A DNA stretch of 64,000 nucleotides from Nonomuraea angiospora (GTDB lineage: Bacteria; Actinomycetota; Actinomycetes; Streptosporangiales; Streptosporangiaceae): positions 5,890,001-5,954,000 of the forward strand of contig NZ_JADBEK010000001.1 of the NCBI RefSeq assembly GCF_014873145.1, given 5' to 3'. The translations under genes were made by a program, and so were the position numbers. Positions 1-9,039 of this stretch are shown here, in pieces. Position 1 is the stretch's first letter; each line of letters opens with the position of its first letter. The notes under the pieces were generated by a model. It saw only the letters and a list, made by a program, of their open reading frames with translations. It made no database searches and had not been told where the DNA came from.

Positions 1-284
1 GGGCCCACCATGTACGCGGTCTGCGCGATGCCCGCCACGTCCGCCTGCGCCTGCCTCAGCTGGGCCAGAAGGGTGCTGGAAGTGGTGGTCGCCCGTTTCA
101 CCTGGAGCTTGATCTCCTCCAGGCTCTGGATCTGGCCGCGGTAGCGCTTTTCGAGCAGCTCGGCCTGTTTGGTGAGTTTCCGCAGGTCACCAGGGCTGGG
201 GTCGGCCACGGCAGGGGATGACACGGGAAGGCCGAGCAGCCCGGCGAGGACGGCGACAAGAACGGCGATCCGCCCGGTTCTCAC
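1..284 (-). CDS. Secreted coiled-coil protein, N-terminal fragment (truncated by window edge)
   Basis: A GTG start at 282-284 follows a purine-rich ribosome site (AGGGGAGGGGG). Ninety-four codons are visible before the left edge. Residues 1-27 look like a signal peptide: positive start (V-R-T-G-R), Ala/Leu/Val-rich core, and a small-residue cleavage zone ending near AVAD. The rest is Glu/Lys/Gln/Leu-rich and probably coiled coil (for example LTKQAELLEKRYRGQ). Actinobacterial NlpC/P60 cell-wall hydrolases of the RipA type begin in this way, so a secreted peptidoglycan hydrolase is likely, but the catalytic domain lies outside the window and the assignment is only an inference. It is divergent from the M14 peptidase gene. 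Confidence 0.6.
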   Translation of the reverse strand, partial: MRTGRIAVLVAVLAGLLGLPVSSPAVADPSPGDLRKLTKQAELLEKRYRGQIQSLEEIKLQVKRATTTSSTLLAQLRQAQADVAGIAQTAYMVG

Positions 285-486
285 ACCCGCCCCCTCCCCT
301 CATAGACGGTCCGAAACTATAGAAGATGATCTTGATTCCTGTCACCCGAACGGCCGAACTGCCGCACCATTGGTGACATTTATGGTGATTTGTCCGAATT
401 AAGAAGGATCTAAAGATTGGGCCTTGTATAGATCGCTCCAACGGTCTGAGATGGCGATCGAACTCGTCTCTGCGAAGGGGCAGATC

Positions 487-3400
487 GTGTCTCGAACCTT
501 GACCATCGCCACCGCCGTCATCCTCGGCTTAGGCACCTCCATCGTGGCCACGACCGCGCAGGCGTCCGTGGACCCGCTACCACCCCGCGACCGCATCGAG
601 CTCTACCAGCTCGACAGCGCCCCGGGCACCGCGCAGACACTCAGGGAAAAAGGCTTCGACGTCGTCCAGCAGCAGAACAAGGGCGACCAGGAACACATCG
701 AACTCACCGCCGCGCAGACCGATCTCGACGCGCTGCGCAAGCTCGGCCACAAACCCGAGCCCGTACGCAACCCCCAGGGCCAGACCCAGCTCGAGGCCGC
801 CAAGGCACAGGCGGCCTCCGGCTACACCGTGTGGAAGTCCTATTCGGAGACGGGCGGCATCGCCGACCAGCTCAAGGCCATCGCCGGCGCCAACAAGGAC
901 ATCGTCAAGCTCCAGTCCATCGGCAAGTCGCTGAAGGGCCAGGACATCCTGGCCGTCAAGGTCACCACGGGCGCCCGGCTGCTGCCCGACGGCCTCAAGC
1001 CCTCGACGCTCTACTCCGCCACCCAGCACGCCCGCGAGTGGATCGCCACCGAGGTGGACATGCGGCTGCTGAAGTACGTGATCGCGAACAAGGCCGCGCT
1101 GAAGGACCTGCTCAACAAGACCGAGCTGTGGTTCGTGCCGGTGGCCAACCCCGACGGGTACGACTTCACCTTCACCGAGGGCAACCGCCTGTGGCGCAAG
1201 AACCTGCGTGACGTCGACGGCGACGGCAAGATCACGATCGGCGACGGCGTCGACCCGAACCGGAACTTCCCGACGAACTTCCACTACGACGAGGAAGGCT
1301 CGTCGAGTATCCCGAGCAGCGACACCTACCGCGGCGCGGGCCCGGCCAGCGAGCCGGAGACCAGGGCCATGGACGGCCTGCTCAGGCGCATCGGGTTCGA
1401 GATGCAGCTCAACTACCACTCCTACGGCCCGCTGCTGCTCTACCCGAGCGGCTTCCAGATCGCCACGGAGACGGCCGACAACCCGATCTACGAGGCCATC
1501 ACCGGCAACGACGCCAAACCGGCCGTCCCCGGCTTCGACCCCGACCTCGGGGCCGAGCTGTACACCACGAACGGCGACACCAACGACCATGCCCACCGCC
1601 AGTACGGCACGCTGTCGTGGACGCCGGAGCTGGACGAGGGGTGCGACGGCTGCGGGTTCGTCTTCCCCGACGACGAGGCGCTGGTGCAGGGCGAGTTCGA
1701 GAAGAACCTGCCGTTCGCGCTCGACGTGGCCAAGTCGGCGGTCAACCCCGTCGAGCCGGTCAACCACCTGGGCAACACGACCCCGGACTTCGAGATCGAC
1801 CCGTTCGAGGTCAGCTACGGCAAGGACCAGGTCGTCCAGGTCAACGCCAAGCGCAAGCTCGGCCCGGTCTTCCTGAACTACCAGGTCAACGGCGGCCGTA
1901 CCAAGACCGTCCTGACGGGCGAGTGGAAGGGCGGCGAGCGGTACGGCAGCGGCTACAACCGCTACTACCACCGCCTGCGCGGCAAGATCACCGGCACCAG
2001 GCCCGGCGACAAGGTGAAGGTCTGGTTCGCCTCGATCGGCAGGAAGAGCGCCGACTTCACCTACACCGTGGCGACCGACATCGGCGGCAAGGTGCTGATC
2101 CTGGCCACCGAGGACGTCACGGGCCTCAGCCCGGCGCAGGGCGTGAGCGAGGCCAAGTACGCCGACGAGTACGCCGCGGCGCTCACGGCGGCCGGCTACA
2201 CCTCGGACGTGTACGACATGGACAAGATGGGCCGCAAGGCCCCGCACCCGCTGGGCGTGCTCAGCCACTACAAGGCCGTGGTGTGGGAGACCGGTGACGA
2301 CATCATCCCGAGGTCGCCCGGCCAGGTGGGCGGCACCACCTCCAAGGGCGGCGTGGACACCGAGCTCGCGGTCCGCGACTACCTGAACGAGGGCGGCAAG
2401 CTGCTGCACGCCGGCAAGTACCCGTCGTTCGCGGCCAACAACAACGGCGCCTACTACTACCAGCCCGACCAGCCGGCGCAGCCGGAGTGCACGGTCCCGG
2501 ACGACCCGCCGTGCATCCCGGTGTTCAACGACTTCCAGCAGTACTGGCTGGGCGCGTACGTCTTCTTCGACGACGCCGGCACCAACCACGACACGGGCCA
2601 GCCGTTCGGGCTGGCGGGCAACGGCGGCGCGTTCGACGGCTTCGGCGCGACGATCGAGCCGAGCCACACCAACTCGTTCGTGGCCACCTCGGCCATCCTG
2701 CCCGCGCAGCAGTTCCCGCTGTTCGCGAGCTCGGCGCAGGTCAAGTGGGTACGCCCGGGCGGCCCGTTCGACCCGCACTCCGGGGCGTGGGACGTCTACA
2801 GCGGCATCGCCGACGTCTCGTGGAAGCGGCTGACCAAGACGGTCGACCTGACCGGCAAGACCAGTGGCGAGCTGACGTTCTGGACGTCGTACGACACCGA
2901 GAGCACCTGGGACTACCTCGCGGTCGAGGCGCACACGGCCGGCGGCGACGACTGGACCATGCTCCCGGACGCCAACGGCCACACCACCCAGGAGACCGGC
3001 AGCAGCTGCGACCCGCCCAGCGGCGGCGACGGCTGGCGGACGATCCACCCGTTCACCCAGCGCTACCAGGGCCCCAACTGCGAGCCCACCGGCACCTCCG
3101 GCGCCTGGCACGCCGCCACCGGCAACTCGGCCGGCTGGCAGCAGTGGAAGATCGACCTGACCCCGTACGCGGGCAAGCGGGTCGAGCTGTCGATCTCCTA
3201 CATCAGCGACTGGAGCACCCAGGGCGCGGGCGTCTTCCTGGACGATTTCGCGGTCACCCTGGACGGCGTGACGGCCGAGCAGACCTCGTTCGAGTCGGAC
3301 CTGGGCGGCTGGGCCGTCGGGGCGCCTCCCGAGGGCACCTCGCCGTCGATCAACAACTGGTTCAGGACGGACCAGGTCTTCGAGGAGGGTGCCGGAATCG

Positions 3401-3504
3401 TCACCAAGGACACCGTCTACCTGGGCTTCGGCGCTGAGAGCGTGACCGACCCGGCCACGCGCGCCGACCTCGTCAAGAGATCCATGAAGCACCTGCTCGG
3501 TTAG
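487..3504 (+). CDS. Secreted M14 zinc carboxypeptidase with long C-terminal extension
   Basis: This is a secreted metallocarboxypeptidase of 1005 aa from the GTG at 487, chosen because AAGGGG lies just upstream and a normal signal peptide follows (SRTLTIATAVILGL, then a cleavage zone ending TAQAS). Zinc ligands of the M14 fold are visible: H181 and E184 in the HAREW motif, and H311 in NYHSYG. The substrate-binding DPNRNF motif is near residue 257 and the catalytic Glu is E381 in TPELDEG. The catalytic domain ends near residue 430. The remaining ~570 residues resemble the immune-inhibitor-A-like beta domains seen after M14 domains in Streptomyces, including a stretch ending FLDDFAV. It is monocistronic and followed by a strong terminator. 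It probably degrades extracellular peptides. Confidence 0.9.
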   Translation: MSRTLTIATAVILGLGTSIVATTAQASVDPLPPRDRIELYQLDSAPGTAQTLREKGFDVVQQQNKGDQEHIELTAAQTDLDALRKLGHKPEPVRNPQGQTQLEAAKAQAASGYTVWKSYSETGGIADQLKAIAGANKDIVKLQSIGKSLKGQDILAVKVTTGARLLPDGLKPSTLYSATQHAREWIATEVDMRLLKYVIANKAALKDLLNKTELWFVPVANPDGYDFTFTEGNRLWRKNLRDVDGDGKITIGDGVDPNRNFPTNFHYDEEGSSSIPSSDTYRGAGPASEPETRAMDGLLRRIGFEMQLNYHSYGPLLLYPSGFQIATETADNPIYEAITGNDAKPAVPGFDPDLGAELYTTNGDTNDHAHRQYGTLSWTPELDEGCDGCGFVFPDDEALVQGEFEKNLPFALDVAKSAVNPVEPVNHLGNTTPDFEIDPFEVSYGKDQVVQVNAKRKLGPVFLNYQVNGGRTKTVLTGEWKGGERYGSGYNRYYHRLRGKITGTRPGDKVKVWFASIGRKSADFTYTVATDIGGKVLILATEDVTGLSPAQGVSEAKYADEYAAALTAAGYTSDVYDMDKMGRKAPHPLGVLSHYKAVVWETGDDIIPRSPGQVGGTTSKGGVDTELAVRDYLNEGGKLLHAGKYPSFAANNNGAYYYQPDQPAQPECTVPDDPPCIPVFNDFQQYWLGAYVFFDDAGTNHDTGQPFGLAGNGGAFDGFGATIEPSHTNSFVATSAILPAQQFPLFASSAQVKWVRPGGPFDPHSGAWDVYSGIADVSWKRLTKTVDLTGKTSGELTFWTSYDTESTWDYLAVEAHTAGGDDWTMLPDANGHTTQETGSSCDPPSGGDGWRTIHPFTQRYQGPNCEPTGTSGAWHAATGNSAGWQQWKIDLTPYAGKRVELSISYISDWSTQGAGVFLDDFAVTLDGVTAEQTSFESDLGGWAVGAPPEGTSPSINNWFRTDQVFEEGAGIVTKDTVYLGFGAESVTDPATRADLVKRSMKHLLG

Positions 3505-3510
3505 AGCCGG

Positions 3511-3544
3511 AGAGGGGTGCGGCAGAGCGTGCCGCACCCCTCTT
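3511..3544 (+). terminator. Terminator of the M14 peptidase gene
   Basis: A perfect 14-bp stem (3511-3524 with 3530-3543) encloses a 5-nt loop and starts 7 nt after the stop codon. There is no long T-run, as is common in GC-rich actinobacteria. Confidence 0.85.
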
Positions 3545-3627
3545 GCGTGTCCGGACAGAACATGGTTCGGTCACCTTGAGGAAGTCCGGAAGCAAGCAAG
3601 CATTCGGTCAAGCAGGAGGGTCACGAC

Positions 3628-5061
3628 ATGCGCCGGCACGACACGCTGTTCATCGGGGGCGAATGGGTGGCCCCCGCGGGCACCGCGACGATAGACGTCG
3701 TCTCCCCGCACACCGAGGAGGTGGTCGGCCAGGTGCCCGACGGCACCACCGCGGACATGGACCGCGCGGTCGCGGCCGCCAGGGAGGCGTTCGACCACGG
3801 GCCGTGGCCGCGGATGACGTTCGCCGAGCGGGCCGAGGTCATCGGCAGGCTGGCCGCGATCTACAACGAGCGGCAGGGCGAGATGGCCCAGCTCATCACG
3901 GAGGAGATGGGCTCGCCGATCACGTTCTCGAACCTCGCCCAGGCGCCCCAGCCGCTGGGCATGCTGCAGTACTACGCCGAGCTCGGCAAGACGTTCGAGC
4001 AGGAGGAGCAGCGGCCGGGCCTGTTCGGCCCGATCACCGTGCGCAGGGAGCCCGTGGGCGTGGTGGCGGCCGTGGTGCCGTGGAACGTGCCCCAGTTCGT
4101 CACGATGACCAAGGTCGCGCCCGCGCTGCTGGCCGGCTGCGCCATCGTGCTCAAGCCGGCCCCCGAGACGCCGCTGGACGCGTACCTGCTGGCCGAGTGG
4201 GCGATCGAGGCGGGCATCCCGGCGGGCGTGCTCAACATCGTGGCCGCGGGCCGCGAGGTCGGCGAGCACCTGATCTCCCACCCCGGCGTGGACAAGGTGG
4301 CCTTCACCGGCTCGACGGCGGCCGGCCGGCGGATCGCCGCCATCTGCGGCGAGCAGCTCAAGCGGGTCAGCCTGGAGCTGGGCGGCAAGTCGGCCGCGAT
4401 CGTCCTGGACGACGCCGACCTGGCCGCCAGCATGGGTTTCCTGTCCATCGCCTCGCTCATGAACAACGGCCAGGCCTGCGTGGCGCAGACCCGCATCCTG
4501 GCCTCGCGCAACCGCTACGACGAGGTCGTCGACGCCGTCGCGAACATGGTCAACTCCCAGCCCGTCGGCGACCCCGCCGACCCAGCCACGGGCATCGGCC
4601 CGCTGGTGGCCAAGCGGCAGCAGGACCGGGTGGAGGGCTACATCAGGATCGGCATGGACGAGGGCGCCAAGGTCGTCGTCGGCGGTCTCGACCGGCCCTA
4701 CGACCGCGGCTGGTACGTCTCCCCCACCGTCTTCGCGGGCGTCACCAACGAGATGCGCATCGCCCGCGAGGAGATCTTCGGCCCGGTCCTGGCCGTGATC
4801 CCGTACGAGGACGAGGCGGACGCCGTACGCATCGCCAACGACAGCGACTACGGCCTGGCCGGCTCGGTGTGGACGGCCGACGCCGAGCACGGCATGGACG
4901 TGGCCCGCCAGGTCCGCACCGGCACGTACGGCGTCAACTGCTTCATGCTGGAGACCAACGCGCCCTTCGGCGGCTACAAGGCCAGCGGCATCGGCCGCGA
5001 GCTGGGCCCCGAGGGCCTGAACGGCTACCTGGAGTACAAGACGATCGCGCGGCTCGGCTAG
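3628..5061 (+). CDS. NAD(P)-dependent aldehyde dehydrogenase
   Basis: A 477-aa aldehyde dehydrogenase of the ALDH superfamily, oxidising an aldehyde to its acid. The whole catalytic apparatus is visible: N153 in PWNVP, K176 in the KPAPE cofactor motif, general base E250 in LELGGKS, and nucleophile C284 in GQAC. Length is typical of the family. The ATG at 3628 follows an AGGAGG site 7-8 nt upstream. It has its own terminator and no pathway genes beside it, so the physiological substrate cannot be read from the sequence. Confidence 0.93.
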   Translation: MRRHDTLFIGGEWVAPAGTATIDVVSPHTEEVVGQVPDGTTADMDRAVAAAREAFDHGPWPRMTFAERAEVIGRLAAIYNERQGEMAQLITEEMGSPITFSNLAQAPQPLGMLQYYAELGKTFEQEEQRPGLFGPITVRREPVGVVAAVVPWNVPQFVTMTKVAPALLAGCAIVLKPAPETPLDAYLLAEWAIEAGIPAGVLNIVAAGREVGEHLISHPGVDKVAFTGSTAAGRRIAAICGEQLKRVSLELGGKSAAIVLDDADLAASMGFLSIASLMNNGQACVAQTRILASRNRYDEVVDAVANMVNSQPVGDPADPATGIGPLVAKRQQDRVEGYIRIGMDEGAKVVVGGLDRPYDRGWYVSPTVFAGVTNEMRIAREEIFGPVLAVIPYEDEADAVRIANDSDYGLAGSVWTADAEHGMDVARQVRTGTYGVNCFMLETNAPFGGYKASGIGRELGPEGLNGYLEYKTIARLG

Positions 5062-5068
5062 CGCGGCG

Positions 5069-5102
5069 AGAAGGGCCTCGCGGCATGCCGCGAGGCCCTT
5101 CT
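5069..5102. terminator. Palindromic terminator between converging genes
   Basis: A perfect 34-nt palindrome (17 bp each side, centre 5085/5086) starts 8 nt after the aldehyde dehydrogenase stop. The right arm ends in CCCTTCTTC, so it fits best as the plus-strand terminator. The rest of the 157-nt gap before the converging hydrolase gene is pyrimidine-rich with no other clear element. Confidence 0.8.
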
Positions 5103-5259
5103 TCGTGCCGCGGAACGTGCACCCAGCGCGCCCCCGCAACGCTAGGTACAGATCCCGCTACCGGAAGTATGTCCCACGGTCACCGCTGCGACGGTTTCCT
5201 TCCCCAGAGACTTTCTCCCGGCGGTTTCTTTCTTTCCGTCCTAGATAGACGCCTTTAAC

Positions 5260-6057
5260 TCACGAAAGGTTCGAAGAGATCCACTTGCCGATTCTGCGAA
5301 TGAGTTCGGGGGGCGCGGCGGTCTCCGCGTGGCCGTACCCGGGCTCGATCCAGAGCTCCTTGGGCTCGCGCGCGCCGGCGTAGAGTTGGTGCGCGTGGTC
5401 GAGCGGGAAGAACGTGTCCTGGTCGCCGTGCACGACCAGCAGCGGGGTCGGCGAGATGAGCGCGGCGGCCTCGTGCGGCGGCATCGGGATCGGGTCCCAC
5501 TCGCCGCGGGCGATCCTCGTCCGCTTGACCACCCTCGCCGCCAGGCGCCCGAACGGCCGCTCGATGGCCCAGTGAACCTGCCGCATCGGCTTGGTGCCGC
5601 GGTAGTACCAGCGGGCCGGGGCGCTCACCGCCACCACGGCGTCCACGCCGCCGAGCAGGCCCGCGTGCCGTACGGCCACCGCCGCCCCCATGGAGAAGCC
5701 CACGACCGCGAGCTTGGAGTAGCCGGCCACGCGGGCGTGCCGGACGGCGGCGTCCAGGTCGAGGATCTCCAGGTCGCCCACCGTGGTCTCACCGCCGGAG
5801 CGCCCGTGGCCGCGGAAGTCGAAGGCGATCACCCCGCCGTACCCGCTGAGCACGTGCACGATGCGCCGCGCCGTACGGTCCCGCCACGACCCGGTGAACC
5901 CGTGCGCCATCACGATCCCTGTGTTCATGGCCTCCACTCCGTGGAGGCGGGCTCGGTCGCTGGGGAGCCGTCGCCGCGAGAAGGGGGTGTGGGCGGCGTT
6001 GAGGCGTATCCCGTCTTCGGTCCTGAGCATGACGGGGAAATGAGGCGCGTACGGCAT
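5260..6057 (-). CDS. Alpha/beta hydrolase
   Basis: A 265-aa serine hydrolase of the alpha/beta fold, probably cytoplasmic (no signal peptide). The oxyanion region HGFTG lies at 52-56, the nucleophile is S122 in GFSMG, the acid is probably D214 in HGDQD, and the histidine H243 in YGHAE. The overall pattern is that of small-ester or acyl hydrolases. It starts 10 nt after the stop of the upstream LuxR-type regulator on the same strand, so it is almost surely the last gene of the five-gene block 12265 to 5260. Its position beside two truncated adenylate-forming domains hints at acyl or ester chemistry, but no substrate can be assigned. Confidence 0.85.
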   Translation of the reverse strand: MPYAPHFPVMLRTEDGIRLNAAHTPFSRRRLPSDRARLHGVEAMNTGIVMAHGFTGSWRDRTARRIVHVLSGYGGVIAFDFRGHGRSGGETTVGDLEILDLDAAVRHARVAGYSKLAVVGFSMGAAVAVRHAGLLGGVDAVVAVSAPARWYYRGTKPMRQVHWAIERPFGRLAARVVKRTRIARGEWDPIPMPPHEAAALISPTPLLVVHGDQDTFFPLDHAHQLYAGAREPKELWIEPGYGHAETAAPPELIRRIGKWISSNLS

Positions 6058-6067
6058 GGAGACGAGC

Positions 6068-8494
6068 TTATGTTCGCTCCGCGTCCACCCCGTGTTCGGC
6101 CGCCCAGACCGCGATCCGCGCCCGCGAGTCGAAGCCCAGCTTCTCCATGATGATGGCGACGTGCCTGGCCACGGTGGCCGGGCTGATCACCAGCGCCTCG
6201 GCGACGCCGCGGTTGCTCAGGCCCCGGGCCAGCATGGCGGCGATCTCCCGCTCCCGCGCGGTCAGCCCGTCGTGCGCGAGCACCGGGGGCGGCGCGGCCG
6301 GCCCGGGATCGCCGTCGAGCACGAACCCGGCCACCACCTCCGGCGGCATCCTCCTCCCCCTGGCCCACAGCAGCTCCACCCGGTCCGCCCCGAGCCGCGC
6401 GCGGACGAGCGCCAGCAGCTCCTCGATCCGGCCGGACGCGCCGACCTGCCCGATGGACTCGCGCAGCGCGGTGGCGGCGGCGGCCGCGAGCACCGCGCCC
6501 TCCAGGTCGTCCCGCGCGTGCGCCAGCGCGGAGACGGCCATGAGCGCCCGGACGATCCCCCTGCGCTGGCCCGTCTGCCTGCTCAACGCCAGGCTGTCGG
6601 CGATGTGCCCCCGGGCCGCGGCGTAGTCGCGCAGCCCGGCCGCCACCCGGCCGATCTGGGCCTGGCAGCGGGCCAGCTCGATCCGGTTGTCCAGGTCCTC
6701 CAGCAGCGGCAGCGCGGCCGCGTGGTGCGACCTGGCGGTCTCCAGGTCGCCCGCGGCCTCGGCCACCGCGCCCAGGTGGGTCAGCGCCCTGGCCAGCGAC
6801 CAGTGGTGCCCGGCCTGCCCGGCCAGCGCGAGCGCCTCCTCGCCGTAGCGCCGGGCCTCGTCCGTCCGGCCGTGGAAGAGCGCCAGGTTGAGCTGGGCGA
6901 TCCTGGCCGTGACCAGGTTGAACAGGTCGTCGTGGGCGCCGGCCGCCGCCTCCAGCTCCGCGGCGTAGCGTCGCGCCCGCTCGCTCTGCCCGGTGCGGAA
7001 GAGCACGGTCAGCGCCACGCCGTACGTGATGCCCAGCCAGTGCGTGTACGGGTGCCGCTTCTGCTCCTCCAGCCCCCGCACGACCAGCTCTTCCGCCCGG
7101 CCCAGCTCGTCGGCGAGCTCCAGCCCGTACGCCAGCCCGCTCCTGGCCACCGCGACCAGGTCGGCGGGGGCCCCGGACAGGTCGAGCGCGAGCAGCCGCT
7201 CGTGCCAGCCGACGCTCTCGCCCAGGTCGCCGCGGACGGCCATGACGGCCATGGCGGCGCGGGCCAGGCGCAGCCCGAGCACGGGGGCCCGCGACTCCAC
7301 CGCCCAGTCGACCGCGTTCCTGGAGTCGTCGAGGAGGGCGCGGCCCCTGGTCAGATGGGCGAACCGCTCCTGCCACGGCATCCTGCGGTCGAACGAGCCG
7401 GCCTCGTGGCAGTGCTCCATCTCCTCGCAGACCGCCTTCAGGTGCCTGTCGCGCAGGTGCGCGGCCTCGCCGGCCTCCTCCAGGCGCTCTGCGGCGTACT
7501 GCTTGATGGTCTCCAGCAGGCGGTAGCGGCCGGGGGCGTGGTGGCGCACCAGCGACTTGCCGGCCAGGCCGGTGAGCAGGCCGGGCAGCTCGGCCCTGCG
7601 CAGGATGCCGCCGTCGGCGCAGACCTGCTCGGCCAGGCCGAGGTCGAACGGCCCGGCGAACACCGAGAGCCGGCGCAGCAGCACCCGCTCCTTGGGCGGG
7701 AGGAGCTCGTGGCTCCACTCGACGATGGCCAGGAGCGTGCGCTGCCTGGCGGGAGCCGTACGATCGCCGGCGGCGAGCAGGCCGAGGCGCTCGCCGCCGC
7801 GACCGGCCAGGCGGTCGGCGATGTGGCCGGGGCTCAGCCGGCTCGTACGGGCCGCCGCCAGCTCCAGCGCGAGCGGCAGGCCGTCGAGCACGTGGCACAG
7901 GCGTACGACGTCGTCCATGACGCGCGCCACCCCGCTCGCGCCCGCAGCGAGCGCCCGCTCGACGAACAGCAGTACGGACTCGGCCTCGGGATGCCGCTCG
8001 TCGGGCAGCTCCAGCGGCGGCACCCGCCAGACCAGCTCGCCCGGGACGCGCAGCGGCTCCCGGCTGGTGAGCAGGAACCGGAGCTCGGGGCACTCGGAGC
8101 TCAGGCCGGCCACCAGCTCGGCGCAGCGCTCGACCAGGTGCTCGCAGTTGTCCAGCACGATCAGCGCCCTGGCCGTGCGCAGGCGGGTGCGCAGGCCGTC
8201 CAGCAGCCGCCCGGGCACCTCGTCGCGCACGCCGAGCACCTCGGCCAGCTCGTTGACGATCAGCTCGGGGTTGCCGATGCGGGCCAGCTCGACCAGCCAC
8301 ACACCGTCGGGGAAGCGGCTCAGCTGCTGCGCGGCGACGCGCAGGGCGAGCCGGGTCTTGCCGATGCCGCCCACGCCGCTGAGCGTGACCACGCGTTGTT
8401 CGTGGACGAGCGCCGCCAGCTCGGCCACGTCGCGGACACGCCCGACGAAGCGGTTGGGCTCGGCGGGGAGATTGTGCGGAACTTGCGTGATCAT
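6068..8494 (-). CDS. NB-ARC/LAL-type LuxR transcriptional regulator (copy 1)
   Basis: An 808-aa STAND-type regulator. A P-loop ATPase domain begins near residue 15, with Walker A GVGGIGKT at about 40-47, and a hydrophobic strand ending in IVLDNCEH serving as Walker B. A long helical TPR-like middle follows. The last ~60 residues are a LuxR DNA-binding domain (LTAREREIAAMLARGLSNRG, then SPATVARH). The ATG at 8494 was chosen because it places HNLPAEPNRFVGR at the same distance from the start as in the paralogue at 9040-11469. A TTG at 8536 and a GTG at 8524 are alternatives, and the ribosome site is weak. It is paralogous to the next regulator along its length. It probably activates transcription on binding an unknown inducer. 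Confidence 0.9.
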   Translation of the reverse strand: MITQVPHNLPAEPNRFVGRVRDVAELAALVHEQRVVTLSGVGGIGKTRLALRVAAQQLSRFPDGVWLVELARIGNPELIVNELAEVLGVRDEVPGRLLDGLRTRLRTARALIVLDNCEHLVERCAELVAGLSSECPELRFLLTSREPLRVPGELVWRVPPLELPDERHPEAESVLLFVERALAAGASGVARVMDDVVRLCHVLDGLPLALELAAARTSRLSPGHIADRLAGRGGERLGLLAAGDRTAPARQRTLLAIVEWSHELLPPKERVLLRRLSVFAGPFDLGLAEQVCADGGILRRAELPGLLTGLAGKSLVRHHAPGRYRLLETIKQYAAERLEEAGEAAHLRDRHLKAVCEEMEHCHEAGSFDRRMPWQERFAHLTRGRALLDDSRNAVDWAVESRAPVLGLRLARAAMAVMAVRGDLGESVGWHERLLALDLSGAPADLVAVARSGLAYGLELADELGRAEELVVRGLEEQKRHPYTHWLGITYGVALTVLFRTGQSERARRYAAELEAAAGAHDDLFNLVTARIAQLNLALFHGRTDEARRYGEEALALAGQAGHHWSLARALTHLGAVAEAAGDLETARSHHAAALPLLEDLDNRIELARCQAQIGRVAAGLRDYAAARGHIADSLALSRQTGQRRGIVRALMAVSALAHARDDLEGAVLAAAAATALRESIGQVGASGRIEELLALVRARLGADRVELLWARGRRMPPEVVAGFVLDGDPGPAAPPPVLAHDGLTAREREIAAMLARGLSNRGVAEALVISPATVARHVAIIMEKLGFDSRARIAVWAAEHGVDAERT

Positions 8495-8548
8495 GTGGGG
8501 CCCAGGTGGTCGCGGGGGGATCACATCCGATGCCAAGTCTCCCCTGGT

Positions 8549-8962
8549 TCAGGGGCTGATGTGGTCACTTTCCGTGCAGAGTTCGCGACTGGTTGGATAT
8601 GAATGCGGCACGCCGAGGTCGGCGACGCTCATCACGATCCGTACGCGTGACTCGTCCGCGGCGTCGAGCGCCCTCGGCACCTCGGAGATCATCACGCGGG
8701 CGCCGCTCGCGTGGATCTGGTCCCTGAAGGCGCCCGCGTCGAGGTCGCACGGCAACGGCCAGGCGACGCCGCCCGCGGCGATCACCGTGTCGGCAGCCAC
8801 CAGCAGGTCGGCTCCCGCGGGCAGGCAGATGAGCACGGCGTCACCCGCGCGCACACCTCGGCGCCGCAGCTGGACGGCCGCGACTGCAGACCTCTCGTCC
8901 AGCTGCTCCTCGGTGAGCCTCAGGCCGGTGCCCGAGTCCACCACGACGATGCGCTCATCCAT
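8549..8962 (-). CDS. Truncated adenylate-forming-domain-like protein A
   Basis: A 137-aa protein that resembles only the first ~130 residues of acyl-CoA synthetases and NRPS A-domains (ANL superfamily). The visible part is LTEEQLDERSAVAAVQLRRR followed by GVRAGDAVLICLPAG and an AAGGVAWPL strand. It lacks the ATP-binding P-loop (TSGTTGxPKG) and everything after it, so it should not form adenylates. The ATG at 8962 (MDERIVV) was chosen over a GTG at 8971; neither has a good ribosome site. It ends 54 nt before the start of LuxR copy 1, the same layout as protein B with LuxR copy 2. It could be a decayed enzyme or a ligand-binding partner of the regulator. Confidence 0.65.
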   Translation of the reverse strand: MDERIVVVDSGTGLRLTEEQLDERSAVAAVQLRRRGVRAGDAVLICLPAGADLLVAADTVIAAGGVAWPLPCDLDAGAFRDQIHASGARVMISEVPRALDAADESRVRIVMSVADLGVPHSYPTSRELCTESDHISP

Positions 8963-9039
8963 GGGGCCCACGGTAGGGAGGGCCCCTCATGCATACATGG
9001 GGCGGAATATGCAGATCCCTATGCAGAACCGCGCCACGC

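Noticed and set aside
577..3537. A 986-codon open frame antisense to the M14 peptidase
   Set aside because: The plus-strand gene has a signal peptide and full zinc motifs. The antisense product is Arg/Val/Gly-rich and repetitive, a usual by-product of high GC.
8549..8962. Pseudogene of a full acyl-CoA synthetase
   Set aside because: There is no remaining downstream ANL sequence or frameshift in the 54-nt gap. The same short form is repeated at the other module, so it is kept as a gene with lower confidence.
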